Below are positions 36,701-49,277 of a DNA stretch of 64,000 nt, in pieces (the first letter of the stretch is position 1; each line of letters starts with the position of its first letter). Location: positions 42,979,411 through 43,043,410 of the forward strand of contig OX359275.1 of assembly GCA_947179155.2 (NCBI GenBank), given 5' to 3'. The notes beneath the pieces were generated by a model. The model made no database searches, was not told the origin of the DNA, and was given only the letters and a program-made list of their open reading frames with translations. The position numbers and the translations under genes are program-made. Source of the stretch: Hedera helix (Eukaryota; Streptophyta; Magnoliopsida; Apiales; Araliaceae).

Positions 36701-38985
36701 AGAATCCTTCAGGTAAAACAGAACCACTAAATGGAGAGAAACTTTGCCTGTCATGGTGACCTTTAAAGTACCGCAAATACTTGTTGTCATGCAATGACAA
36801 TAGGCGCAGAGATTCTGGATCAACTTGACATTATAAGTAATGATTACAATAAAAAGCACACCCCTACATTTGTGTTTTGATATACATACCATCCCAGCCG
36901 TTCTTCGAGGAGTATATAACAGTCGTGGGATGAGAAGTAAAGCTCACCAGATCAACTCCATACTTTTTGCTATTAATTGTCTTCAAACATCTGGTAACAA
37001 GTAGGATTTCTCATTAGTTGATTCCAGTGAAGGAAACATCCATAATAAATTCAAAAAGAATTTGATAACTACTTAAATAGTCAAAGGAAGTCTAGAATAA
37101 GTACAAAACAATATGAATGATCCACGAGAACAGGACAAAAATAGATTCTTCACCATTTCTCTGACAAAGGAGAGATCAGTAACATCATATCAAGGATTGG
37201 CAAATTGTTCCTTGTCTGTGCATTTTTTTTTAAATGATATTGTTCCTCTTAGATAATAAAATACTGACTTGCAAGTAAAAGAAGAAGCTCATATTGAGTC
37301 ACTACGGTCCCAATTAAGTTGGACAATATATGCCAAGTACCTCTTGGTGCAGTGCCCTTACTTACTTCTAAGAATATAACCTATTCTCATATGACAATAT
37401 GACGGATTCTATTAAAGGTTTCCAGTTGAAATTTTAAAATTGTTGCAAATTTGCAATCCTGGATAAATATTATAGAAAACATGTGAAAACAAGGACGTCT
37501 CAGAATGCTGTATACGTTAGCCTAAATTTGGAGTCGAAATTTAACAAAACCAACACCAAGGCCAAATGTACTGATACAAACAATATATAAGATATTGCAT
37601 GAAAAATTCTGAGCATATGCTCATATGTCAGAATCACTTGCTCAAACTAAGTTTTTTATATAGATGATATCTTCAACTTCTGGAAACAAACGATACTAAG
37701 TATTCTTTCAATTTCTTCGATAAGAGTAAGCTCTCGTAAATTGTGATATCGACCCGCTAGTAACTAGATCAAATTGCCAATCTGATGAAAACTAAACAAC
37801 AGATAAACACAAAGAGACACAAATTTAACCAAACTAAACAATACTGAAATTCTATAGTAACTTCTGACAAATTTAAGGACATGTATGAAAATAAAAGGTC
37901 AAAGACATCCAACACAGTGACTTCAACAAATTCCAAAACTGAACAGGTGGAAAATCAATAGTCAACTCAACTCCATAACAAACTCAGAAGCAAGAGGCCT
38001 ACGTTGCATTGCTGACATCATATAGGCGAATTGATTCATCGTCACTAGCAGTCACCAGGAAATTTGATGTTCTATGCAAGTCCATTGAACTGATTCTACC
38101 ATTCTGCACAAAAAACGTTGCTGGTTTGAGTTTTTCGTCATTTTCAACAATAGAAAATAGCAAACTGGCTTTGAATTTTATTTTTTTGCCCTATAATGCA
38201 AGGGAAAATAAATCAGGGAATACACAATTTGGAAAAATAAAAGTACACATTTTACTAAAGTAAGATAAAGATGCATGATACACGGAAACTAGACTCTAAT
38301 AAAGTAACCATTTTCACTCAAGAGTCAAAAGATCATAATGAAACACGTGTCAAAAAGTACTGATCGAGTTTTGAATATATGCATGACCACTTGATCAAAA
38401 TAATATACACCAAAAAAATAAAAATAAAATTAATCACAGAGAAAGAACAAATTGGAAAACTCTTCTACAATTTTCCTTACATTGTTTCTTAGTACCAATA
38501 TTAACTGATACTGAGGAGATGAGGTCAATTATTCATATTGCATTAATGACTTCTCAAAAAAGTTGCAGAATCTAATTAGAAAGTCAAAGACCGTGATATC
38601 CCTGTAGTGAACTTACAGTCCTGGGGGAAATCAAACAAGGATACGATCAACTGGACCTGATTTATTGTTTCAAACAATAAAATTAAATGATGCTTAAAAA
38701 AATTGAGCTAAATACGCGGAGTATTTCATAAGCAACAGGGATAGGTTGTAGAAGCACATACATAATCGCGAAAAGCCATGCCCACTTCCATGCTCTGAAG
38801 GATTTCTTCATTCAGTTCCAAAGAAACCTTGTCTTCTTTCTCAGATTGCCCTCCTTCAGATCAGGAAGGATGATAATACAATAAATACGACTTTAAAGTT
38901 TAAGGCAACAGTTCCACAAAGTTCTGTGAAGAGTAATACTAACAAAGAAACAACAAAAGCGATTGTTTTCAAAATTACCCGCCAT
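33764..38985 (-). CDS. SWD2/WDR82-like WD40 protein (S2L family)
   Basis: Relatives (yeast Swd2, human WDR82, Arabidopsis S2Lb and APRF1/S2La) are nuclear WD40 subunits of COMPASS-type histone H3K4 methyltransferases and of 3'-end-processing/phosphatase complexes. Eleven coding exons, in minus-strand order: 38985-38979, 38853-38762, 38103-38003, 36990-36890, 36814-36748, 36616-36517, 36433-36320, 36217-36080, 35973-35889, 35167-35118, 33907-33764. Together they total 999 bp: 332 residues plus stop, the family length. Readable blades include TASDDESIRLYD, LLSLHDNKYLRYFKGHHD, ISGSLDRTVLLWDQR, GPFEIF...VKYSNDGRLMLLTT and the family-type tail ELSFWIPD. The intron after 36748 starts with GC, the others with GT; all end in AG. 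I cannot decide between the S2La and S2Lb branches. Confidence 0.93.
34194..34695. repeat. Tandem duplication (about 250 bp) in the last S2L intron
   Basis: 34194-34450 and 34454-34695 are near-identical direct copies (shared words GTATCATGGAGATAAAATAA and GATTGCATG). The offset is 260 bp at the left and 245 bp at the right because copy 1 has about 15 extra bases near 34207. It lies inside the 1.2-kb last intron. Confidence 0.85.
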
Positions 38986-39402
38986 TGTTGACAGATTTAA
39001 TTTGCAGAGGAAGTTCACAATCCCACTCTCTCCGCAACGTGTTCAACTGCCGGAACAAATAGTAGACCCGAACGAGGTTTTACGGAGCTCCCTTACCTAC
39101 TGTCAGGGTCAGGGTTAGGTCCTGCACTTGGTACCTATACGGCTATACCTAATACCTAATGCACTCTTGTCGCAAATTGTTTAACGAAAACGTTTTTGTA
39201 AAGTAAACTAGCTCATATCCTTTACGGGTTTTGTTATAAAATTAGTTTAATTTATATATATTTTTTATATTATCATCAAAATAAAAAGATTTTATTTATT
39301 CTTATCTATATTATATGTTAATCATAATATTTAATAATATTATTGTTATCAAAATATAAATTTTAAATAATACTAATTAAATTAAAAAAATGAATAAGAA
39401 TA
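38986..39402. other. S2L leader and promoter region
   Basis: Minus-strand leader just upstream of the ATG, then AT-rich flank up to the hAT insertion. I see no clear TATA box. Confidence 0.4.
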
Positions 39403-39820
39403 AGTGATAGTAGACATGCACATTCGACCCGAGGCTCCTGATCCGACCCTGGTCCGGTCTTGACTCGGCCTGGTCAAGGATTGGCCTGGTCAAAGCCTGG
39501 ACCGGCCTGGAAGGCCTCTCGCAGACCGCTCTTTTTTCGTAACGATCCGGCCTGGACCGGCCTCCTCAAAAATCTGGCTCGGCCTCCGACCCGAACCATA
39601 GCCTGGCCTGGCCTTCAACGCAACAAGTCAGCCGTGATATGTTATATGTATAACAGAGAATGGATCAAAGAGTAAAGAGAACCAACAAAGCCTAAAAGTC
39701 TAGTTGTTTTGTGAGTGAATATTCTATCAATCAACTAATGTAGGCTGTCAAATTATTAGAGTCCTACTAAGGTTTAGTCAGATGGAGTATTATACAGCTA
39801 GTCAGCTATTATACTGATAG

Positions 39821-39822
<2 letters not shown>

Positions 39823-39886
<64 letters not shown>
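39823..39886. repeat. (AT)n microsatellite within the hAT element
   Basis: AT run of about 64 bp between the left GC-rich subterminal zone and the transposase. Confidence 0.9.
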
Positions 39887-39890
<4 letters not shown>

Positions 39891-40318
39891 TATACTGTTG
39901 TGTGTTACTACTATAGTGTCACTAATAGTCTGCTGCTGCCTACCGCTGCTGATGACAGCTGACCAGTCAGCACGCACCTGCATCCCTGCTGCCTCCTGCT
40001 CCTGCCGGATACCTGCAAAAAAAAAAAGGTCAAATTTTACCGGCTAGTTGGGGAACGGATATATTTTTTTTTGTATAAAATGAAGATAATGTAATGTATT
40101 AATACATTCACAATTATTCTCATCACATTCTAATCCTTTTAACATTCTTTTCTCTCTACATAAAGTCGATTATTTTCTCTCCACAAAATTTTAATTTCTT
40201 ATTATTATTATAAATCTCAATTTGTATTATTAATACATTTTTTTTATTATACCCCTTATTATTATATTTTTACCCCTGTTATTATTATATTTTTATTATT
40301 ACATTTTATTACAATATA

Positions 40319-42323
40319 ATGGATTCCTCTAACACTGCATCCGGATCGCAAATTCCACAATTTATTCAAAACGACCAAAATAGCATTCAGCCTGATAGCG
40401 GAACGAGTTCGAGTCCGTTATTTCCACGTCCTACCGGTGAACAAAACAAACGTACGGCGCCAGTTTGGGAACATTTCATCGAAGTGTGGGCTGCCGATGG
40501 TGTTAAAAAGGCTCGATGCAAAATATGCAACGCCTTATTTGGTACTAAAGGCAATAACACACTACAGCGACACTATCAATCGTGTTTACAAAGGCATAAA
40601 CTAACCGATGAAAGCTCCCAAACACAAATTGATCGTTCTGGTCACAGTTGGAGTTATGATCAAATATTAGAAAAAGAGTTGCAAGCCAAACTAGTGATCG
40701 AGAAGGAGCTCTCATTCAATTTTTTTGCCGATCAGCGTTGTACTAAGTACATTCAATCCGGATTGCAACCGAAATATAAACAAGTAAGTAGGACGACTAC
40801 TAAACGTGATGCTATTAAATTATATAATAAAGCTAAAAAAGAACTAATTGAATATTTTGACAATTTTGACGGTAAAATTAGTTTAAGTAGTGATATTTGG
40901 TCTGCTAATCATCAACCTGGAGTTAGCTATATTTGTATGATCGTTCATTGGATAGATGTTGAAATGGTTATTCAAAAAAGAATTATAGGTTTTGAATTTT
41001 TTGAATTACCTCATACTGGTCAAACAATATATGGTCAAATTATGGAGATTATTCGTACTTTTAAAATTAAAAATAAAATAATGAGTATTAGTTTAGATAA
41101 TGCAAGCAATAACACTAGTGTTGTTACCATGTTAAAAAATGATTTGTTACCTGTAATAAACGGTGCATTTTTTCATGTTAGATGTGTTTGTCATATAATA
41201 AATTTAATTGTTCAATCCGGATTCAATTATTTAGAAATGACTATATCTAAAATTCGTGATATGATTAAGTGTATGTATGGTTCAAATAGAAAAGTTCAAA
41301 ATTTTAGACATTTTTGTCATGCAAGAGGAGAAAAATTAAAAAGAGTAAAATATGATAATAACACTAGGTGGAATAGTACATATAATATGTTTAGAGATGT
41401 TTATAAACGCAAAAATATACTTATGGAGTTTTTATAATACTTTGATAGTTCATGAATTAACAAACGAAGACTGGGATCTACTTGGTCAACTTTTAAGTAT
41501 TCTTAAAGTTTTTAAAAAACACACAAAAATATTATCTGCTATTTATTATCCTACAATTCATCATGTTTTATATGCATGTTTATAAATATCATTTATTTTT
41601 AAAGAATTTAAAAATAATGAAATTTGGTCTCCCCTTATTTTGTCAATGGAAGAAAAATTTTAAAAATACTTTGAAGACATGCCAACTGTTATTACTTGTG
41701 CTGCTGCATTAAACCCAATTATAAAATTAGAAGGCGTAGAAAGTATTTTGGAAGATATAGTTGAAAATATAGGTACTAGTAATATTGACAACCTTAAATT
41801 AAAATTTAATACTACATTTACTGAATTTTATAAATTGTATGAATCTGTATATTGTACATCTATACGTACACCGCCCCCTGCCCCTTCATCTTCTAAATAT
41901 GCCAACTTATTAAAAATACTATCCAATAAACCAAAAACTTCAACACACACGAGTAGTTTAAACGAACTTGGTTTATATTGTAGTACTGATTTTAGGAGTT
42001 TTATGATCGAAGAAGAATTTGAAAATTTTAATATTCTTGCATTCTGGAATAAACATAGACGACAATTTCCTACTTTGGCCGCGATGGCCCGTGATTTACT
42101 AACTATTCAAGCTAGTACTGTAGCTTTGGAATCTTGTTTTTCTTTATCTGGCAAGGTATTAGATGAAAAAAGAAGCAAACTTAATCCAGAATGGTTGGAA
42201 ATATGCATTTGTTATAGAGATTATCTAGCCGCGCAAAGAATAATACAAGACGTAATAGACGATCAAGATAGCTCTGACGATCTCGAAGTCGGAGCAGAAA
42301 CTGTTGAAAGTTCAATTCCATAA
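40319..42323 (+). pseudogene. hAT transposase, decayed
   Basis: Cut-and-paste transposase of the hAT superfamily. From ATG 40319: a BED-type zinc finger (VWEHFIEVW...CKICNALF...H, about residues 46-92), the catalytic region with SSDIWSANHQ and SLDNASNNTS, and a C-terminal hATC dimerisation domain (ILAFWNKHRRQFPTLAAMAR...SCFSLSGKVLD, nt 42030-42220). Damage: a one-base shift in a T run near 41425 gives a stop at 41435-41437; in the next frame TAA occurs at 41583-41585 and 41661-41663; after that the frame is open to 42323. The total span fits a protein of about 660 residues, normal for plant hAT. Confidence 0.92.
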
Positions 42324-43243
42324 GTATTGAAAATTTGAAGACATATATTTTAAAATTTTGAAAACAAATATTTTTAATCAATGAATACTTAATTATTGCT
42401 TAAGTTATACTTTAAAGTTAAAAACTTATAATTATTCATTATTGTAATTTATAAGTTGTAATTTGTAAATTTGTATTATATTACTTTTAATAAATACATC
42501 AATTTTTATTTCCTTTATATATAATACTTGTTTTAAATTAATATAAAATATATTTTTATATATTTAACAATATTTTTTTTATAATTATTTTAATTATACT
42601 TAATATTTTAAAATATATGTTATTTTAATAATATTATAAAAAAAATGAATTACATATATGTGTGTCAGTGTGTACGTTTAATAATATATATATATCATAT
42701 ATGTACTATTACACTAATATATATATATATATATATATCATATATCATATATACCGACATGACGACATATAAATATAAATGGTACATATATGAATATATG
42801 ATACATATATATTTCTACATATAATATACTACATCTGTGTGTGACGTGTGAATGTGTGATGCCCTATATAGCTTGTCACTATAGTTGAAAACATAGGTAT
42901 ATGTCACTTGTCTATAGTGTGTGAGTGACTGAGTATGTTTGTGTGGTGTGCCTTGTCTAGTTGTCCTATCAGTCTCAACTCCCAAGTCTTAAGTCCCAAC
43001 TCCCAACCAAGCATATATGATAAACACTGATTAAAAAAAAAAAAGGCAACGTAATGGCCTGGCCTGGCCCGGGCCTCAGGCCGACGCAGGCTTACTTTTT
43101 ATACGTAAAGCTCGGCCCGGCCCGGACTCGTCTTCTAAACATCAAAGCCTGGTCTGGTCTGATCAACGGTCAAGGCCTGTCAAGCCCGGGCCGGACGGGC
43201 CGGACCAGGCCAGGCTGGCCCGATGTGCATGTCTAAGTGATAG

Positions 43244-43526
43244 TGATAAGTATATAATTATATGATAGTAAACTATAGATACAAATATTTTGAAATGAAA
43301 TAAAAGGTAAAGAAATAATTTATTTTCTTAGATTTTAAGCTTCCATTCTTAAATTTTAATATTAAATTAAAATTTTAAGGTTGAGGGACGATTTTGTTCT
43401 ATTTATTATATTCATAGAATTTTTATTAGAGTTAAATAAAATTTTATAGTTAGGATTTATTACTAAATTTTAGGGCTAAAAGACCGTTCCTAAAATATAG
43501 GGTTGAACGACGATTTTATCTTGTTT

Positions 43527-43600
<74 letters not shown>

Positions 43601-44406
43601 ATATAGATGTATATTTTAAAATAATAAAATATTATTTTTATTTTAAATTATATGATTATTATTAACTTTTAAAAATTATTTTAAAATATTTTTAACCTCA
43701 AAATTAAGATGACTCATTAAAAATTATGAAGTAATAAAACTTATAACAAGTAATATTTTTTAGATAATTTATAATATTTATCATTGTATTGATTAAAATT
43801 AAAATAATATATGTCAATTTTGAATTTAAAAAATTATTAAGTTGATTTTGAAAAGTTAACAATTTTGAGTTTATAATAATATTATTATTTCAGCATTGTT
43901 ATTTAATAAGTTAAAAATCTTGTATTGTGGGAATTAATATTTCCATAAATAAATTTGATAGTTATAAAAAAATTCTCTTACCTCACTCATGTGAGTGCGT
44001 CATTGTAAATATATTAAAATTTTATCATAAAAATAATTATTTTCTATTAAGGATGATAGTCATGTCATGTGCAGTCAAATTTGTGTAGATCATATGTATT
44101 ATACTAAATATATCAATGTTAACCCGACTTATTTAATTAATTGTGTCAAAAGATATTGAACACTAACACTAACCTTTTTACTAATGGTGTTAAACATGTC
44201 GTCCTGTTTAGCCGTCTAGTATACAAATTACAATTAAGAATAAAAATACAATATCATTCACTTATTTATTGAATAATAATGCTATTTATTTATTATTATA
44301 ATATATATTTAATAAAACACACTATAACATGCTTATAAAAGTATATAAAATAACAAAAATTTGATATTTAAGGTCAATTATAATTCGTTATCATATTTAT
44401 TTTTTA
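43244..44406. other. Gene-free AT-rich spacer
   Basis: Holds an (AT)n run at 43533-43597 and a loosely palindromic AT-rich segment near 43634-43890 that may be an old MITE. Two related stretches containing GACGATTTT occur near 43387 and 43509. Confidence 0.5.
43533..43597. repeat. (AT)n microsatellite
   Basis: AT run of about 65 bp. Confidence 0.9.
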
Positions 44407-45310
44407 ATTACTGGGAAGCTGTCGCAAGCAACCAAAAATAAAATCTTACTTTTAAAAATATTAATGTAGTAGTGAAAGTAAGAGTCGAACCCACAGAGAG
44501 TGAATTGTTTTAATAAATCTAATGTTTTCAAGAATATCTAATTAAATGGGGGGGTTTTGAATTATTAATTAACTAATTAAAATAAAACTAAATAATAAAG
44601 ATGAGAAAAATCAATTAAAAACAAACTTCAGTTCCTTAGTTCAGTATCCCCTTCTTTTAATTAACAAATTAATCAAGTTATTATTATTTTTTCCTTCAAT
44701 TGAAATTAATAATCCTAGATAACCGACAATCGTCAAGCTACCCGAAATCCTCCTTAAATTATAAATCTAATGCAGCAATCGCTCACAAAAGATCCTAACT
44801 ATCATACAACCTAGAACTATCAGTCTAGATTTAATATAACAGTTGCATTAAAAATTAGAGAATTAGATTATTCCAAGCAACAATCTCAACATCGCGGACC
44901 ATTTAACTTGCCATCTTGATAACCATAATAATATTCAAAAGTTTGACCACAATTAAATATTATTAACTGCTACTTATGATCAGATAAAATATCGTTTGCT
45001 TAATATCAAATCTTAATCTAGCATATGACAAAAACTTAATTAATTCAACTGGCCAAATCAAATTAATCAAATAAATATCATAAAACAATTAAAACAGATC
45101 ATCACGAATAAATCTCATGCATGAAGGAATAAATAATAAAACTCAATTAAAACATTAATTAAAAATAAGGTTCAACATCCCTTTAGAACTGAAAAATAAA
45201 AACTAACCAAACATAATAAAAATAATACCTACTAGTTGAAAAACTCTCTCCAAGAAATTAGGAGAAGGATCTCCCAAAAACTTCCTATCAATAATGAGAG
45301 AGCTTGACCC

Positions 45311-45320
45311 TCTATTTATA
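45311..45320 (-). promoter_or_regulatory. TATA box of the solo LTR
   Basis: TATAAATAGA on the minus strand, followed downstream by a pyrimidine-rich leader-like stretch. Confidence 0.6.
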
Positions 45321-45548
45321 GGCCTCTAACTTGTCCAAAACCTAATAGGATTTACAATTAAAAATAAAAGAAAAAGAAAAATAATTATTATCCTAACCCT
45401 AGTTGGAATTAAAATCCAATTTGGAATCAAAAAGTAGCAAAAATCTAAAATAATTCCGTTTTCCAGCTTTTCCGCGCTTGCCAAACAAGCCTTACACGCG
45501 CTTTGACCAGTCAACCACGCGTCTGTGACGTCAGCCTTTCTTCCGCCC

Positions 45549-45712
45549 GCGCGCATGGCGCGCGTGTTTTCTTTTCCGTCCAGACAGCAAACAACGTCGT
45601 TTTTGTTATGCGCTCGGTTCCTTGGTCGCGCATGGCGCGGTCGCTGTTTCGTTCACACCAAAACGACGTCGTTTCAATTTCTCTTCTGACTTCCTTGCGC
45701 GCATGGCGCGCG
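45549..45712. repeat. Three spaced GC palindromes in the LTR U3
   Basis: GCGCGCATGGCGCGCG at 45549-45564 and 45697-45712, and CGCGCATGGCGCGG at 45627-45640, spaced 70-78 bp apart. AACGTCGTTT and ACGACGTCGT palindromes lie between them. Confidence 0.85.
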
Positions 45713-46136
45713 ACCCAAATATCCGGTTAATTACGGTTCTGCCCCTCCGCGTCTTTTCTCCTTATTTACACTTTTGCCATCCGTGCGGTTTAATTACCAA
45801 AATGCCATCAGACTTTTGCGAATTTTCCAGATTTGCCCCCAAGCTTTATTTTTCCAACAAAATAAAATATAAAAATAAATAAAAATAATATAAAAATACT
45901 AAAAATCCTAAAAACACATAATAATAAATAAAACACCTAAAATACATAAAAACACATAAATAAAAAGAAATATAAAAATACCATAAAATTACCTAAATTA
46001 ACATAAATTAACTAAAATCCTATAAAACCTATTAAAACCAAAATATGTTAAATAATTAAACATTTAAGCACACAATAAATATAAAAACTAAGTATTGGGG
46101 AATAAAAATATCGTATAATTTAGCTCTATCAATTAC

Positions 46137-46636
46137 TTTAAATAAATGTGTCTAATCGTGTTAAATGCGTCAACTCGTTAACAACCGACGTTTGACATAT
46201 TAAAATTACATGTTAAACGTGTCAACCTGTTCATGACAAAAAAAAAAATTATAATCAACACTAAACCTTTAATTTTATGTTGTGTTAAAAATTGTCACCC
46301 CTATTTTTCACCTTATTTTTTGCAACTTATATTACTGTATTTCAATTATAGGAATACATTTCATTATAAGAATAATCTAAGAGGGAGTTATAAAGAAAAT
46401 TAGGAAAAATTTACCTTCATTTTTTATAACATTGATTGTTTTAAAGTTTTTAGCAAGGGGTAAACTCAGACTTGTGACTTGAATATGTTAGTAATTATGA
46501 ATATTATTGATTATTTTAAAATATTATGTATTTTTTATTCTTCAAAACTTGTATAAATTCACATTAATTTCCATTACAACGTAAATAAATATTTGTCAAA
46601 CTATTAAATTTACTAATGTTTTTTTAGTCTTTATAC
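46137..46636. other. Gene-free AT-rich spacer
   Basis: Nothing recognisable. Confidence 0.5.
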
Positions 46637-46899
46637 TAGTTGATAGCCCGTGCAATGCACGGGCTAGTTTGAATAATACATTGAGTAACTTTAACTTGAA
46701 TATATCTAACAAAAAATACATTCATTAAAGCATAAGAACATCCTTGCAGTCTTATTTTATCAAACACTTGAAATGCACTAATCAACCAAATTAAGTAACA
46801 ATGTTGTATAAATAATTCTAGAAAATTTTAAGATTTCACTCAAATTATGAATCCTCAAAGTAGTAATACAAAAAAATAAAATAAAATAGAACTGCTAAA

Positions 46900-47060
46900 T
46901 TTTGACATACCTGTGGCGAACTTAAAAGTCAAATGTAATTGAACGGAGGATGGGGATAATTGAACTCTTCTATGGATTGAAGTAATGGAAAATACCCAAG
47001 AGCGTTGGCTAATTTAATGGCTGTAACAATGGATGCAATGAAACCTGTTTCAAATACAAT
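46900..47060 (-). other. Exon-like fragment in the Helitron
   Basis: After a TTTGAAACAG acceptor-like site the minus strand reads G-F-I-A-S-I-V-T-A-I-K-L-A-N-A-L-G-Y-F-P and runs about 40 codons to a stop. I do not recognise it. Confidence 0.3.
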
Positions 47061-47754
47061 CAATATTTTCAATTATTTTCCCATGTGAATACAGCTCCTC
47101 AATCATTCTGCCCTACAAATAAGAAATGCAGATTAATATAGCATAATAACTTATCAACATAAATATACACCTAAACAATATTGAGAACAACAGAATTAAG
47201 TTAAAACTAATAATTAGAATAAATAAAAAATAGTATAAATAATGATATAAGTAGAAACCATAAAAATCAGCATTACCATTTATATTCAATACAATTATAC
47301 AAACACAAAATATAAACTGAGTTTTCTCATCCACAAAAAACACAGTAAATAGAGAAACAAACAGCTAGAGAGAGAAAAGAAAGCAGGACAATTGAACTAT
47401 AAAATTTATAAATTTTAAGAGCATAAAACAAAGATATACAGAATGCAAAATGCAATTAAAAAACAAAATCAACAACTTGAAATTGTTATCCAAACATTAC
47501 CCACAAAATATTGGTCTCAATTTACTTTAAACACATACTATACACTTTATATTAAATCACAAAAAAGAGGCAATTTTGACGCGGCCAAGATAGTAAAGTC
47601 CTTAGAAAGAAAGATTGTGTAAATTATTTGGAGAAAAGAGACAAAAATAAGATGATAAATGAATGTGTGACCAAGATTTTCTCAGAAAGAACAGAAACAG
47701 AACAAAAAAGGAAGAAGAACTAAATAAAATAAATAATCTGAATAAAAAAACCAA

Positions 47755-48305
47755 GAAAAAAGAAAAAGAAAAAGAAAATTCTACTTCCTATCTGATAGTA
47801 GAAAATCCATGACCTTTCAGACATTGCAATTGATCAATAATTAACAAAATTGACACATACCCACATGACCATATACACACTTATAGCTATATACTATTTT
47901 AAATCACTGATCAAGAAAGATTTGTACCTTATAAATTGTGTGCCAACCTTCTAAATCCCTTTCAGAAATCTGAACAGAGCAAAAGCTGTGAACAATTCCT
48001 GTCGCTATCATCTCCAATAATTAAAAAAAAATCTAGAAAAAAAAAAGAAGAAAAAGAAAATTCTAATTCTTACCCAGTAGCAAAAAATCCATGACCTTTC
48101 AGAAATTACTATTGACTAAGAATTAACAAAATTGGCACATACCCACATGATTATATACACACTTATAGCTATTTACTATTTTAAATCACTGATCAAGAAA
48201 GATTTGTACTTTATTAATTTTGTGCCAACCTTCTAAATCCCTTTCATAAATCTGAACAGAGCAAAAGCTGTGAACAATTCCTCTGTCGCTATTATCGTCA
48301 ATAAT
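47755..48305. repeat. Tandem duplication, period 282 bp
   Basis: Two near-identical copies; for example CCATGACCTTTCAG at 47807 and 48089, and GAACAGAGCAAAAGCTGTGA in each. Confidence 0.85.
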
Positions 48306-48357
48306 TGTCCGATCAAAGTAATTTGAGGATTCATAATTTGAGTAGGCATCAGTAATT

Positions 48358-48590
48358 AATCCAAAACTCTTTGATCTGATGATCCGCCCTTAAATATGAA
48401 AAAAGTAAACCCTATAAATATAAATTGAAAGATTAGAGAATATGCATATGAGAAAATACTCTTAGCTACAAATCCAAAACTCTCTGATCTGATGATCCCC
48501 TTAAATCTGTAAAAAGTAAACCCTAGAAATATAAATTGAAAGGTACCTAAAAGATTAAAGAATGTGCATATGAGAAAATACTAATATCCA
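48358..48590. repeat. Tandem duplication, period about 113 bp
   Basis: AATCCAAAACTCTTTGATCT at about 48358 recurs with one change at about 48471; both are followed by GTAAACCCTA and CATATGAGAAAATACT. Confidence 0.8.
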
Positions 48591-48854
48591 TTTAGGAAGG
48601 GAAAAAATACCCTAAGTTGATTGATTGCTTCCCATTTTTCAGTAGCTGCATAGAATGAGAGTATTGAGCCTGAGGAAGGAAGACGAAGAAGAAGATGCTT
48701 ACCAAATGGTGGCGGTTTTTTTTAAAGATGGAATTGAGAAACTATTAAGCTTTGAGTGGAGATGAAGAGGCAATGGAAGAGAAAAGATGTGAAAATTTGA
48801 AGAGAAAGAAAATCAAGAGGCGGGCATCAAACACAAAAATCATTTCTCAAATAG

Positions 48855-48985
48855 ACGCATGCTTTTAAACCCAAAAAGAGCAGAACCCCCATTTTCAAGC
48901 AAATCATCAAGTATAGCATTAGATAGAACCAATGCACGGTCTGGTATTTTTTCGAACTTTACGCTTGTAACGAAGTTAAATCCAC
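48855..48985 (-). other. Exon-like fragment in the Helitron
   Basis: Clean minus-strand frame containing K-F-E-K-I-P-D-R-A-L-V-L-S-N-A-I-L-D-D-L followed by LENGGSALFGFKSMR. Its composition is protein-like, unlike the AT-rich flanks. I do not recognise the source gene. Confidence 0.35.
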
Positions 48986-49277
48986 ACAACTCAAAAAGTA
49001 AAAACATCAAATTCACATCATATACGTTTCGTAGGAATTGTTTAAAGAACAAAAAGAAGTGCTTACATGAAGCTGCTTCTAAACAATCTTAGCTCTCTTG
49101 TTGGGTTTCCTAAAAGGTCTTGATCCTCATTAAAAAGATTAGTAAAACGTTATTCAGTACAAATGCTCTTATCGAACCCAATAGCCTCTAAAACAAATCT
49201 TGATAAGTTGAATATAAATATTAAAATATTGTAATTACAAACACTCAAGGTTCAGCAACTAAAATTAAGAAGTGTAC

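Larger units (their letters stand above)
39411..43235 (+). mobile_element. Complete hAT transposon (3825 bp)
   Basis: Perfect 13-bp terminal inverted repeats TAGACATGCACAT (39411-39423 and 43223-43235) and perfect 8-bp duplications AGTGATAG (39403-39410 and 43236-43243). Subterminal zones of about 200 bp at both ends are strikingly GC-rich and full of GGCCTGG/CCAGGCC words. The transposase gene lies inside on the plus strand. The ends are intact, so it might still be moved in trans. It sits about 420 bp upstream of the S2L start codon. Confidence 0.95.
44412..46131 (-). mobile_element. Solo LTR, 1720 bp, minus orientation
   Basis: Plus-strand ends are TGGGAAGC and CTCTATCA (TG...CA), flanked by perfect ATTAC duplications (44407-44411 and 46132-46136). 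On the minus strand it has a TATAAATAGA promoter (45320-45311). Near its 3' end it has the phrase TGTGGGTTCGACTC (about 44490), which is typical of long LTRs of plant gypsy elements. No internal retroelement sequence is left. The upstream (U3) part is GC-rich and carries three GCGCGCATGGCGCG palindromes. Confidence 0.8.

Noticed and set aside
45326..45882. Open frames in the GC-rich block as genes
   Set aside because: They lie in a solo LTR bounded by a perfect TSD; the frames follow from GC content.
47113..47343. Hydrophobic 76-aa frame as a membrane protein
   Set aside because: AT-rich Phe/Ile/Leu composition typical of chance frames; no splice or homology support.
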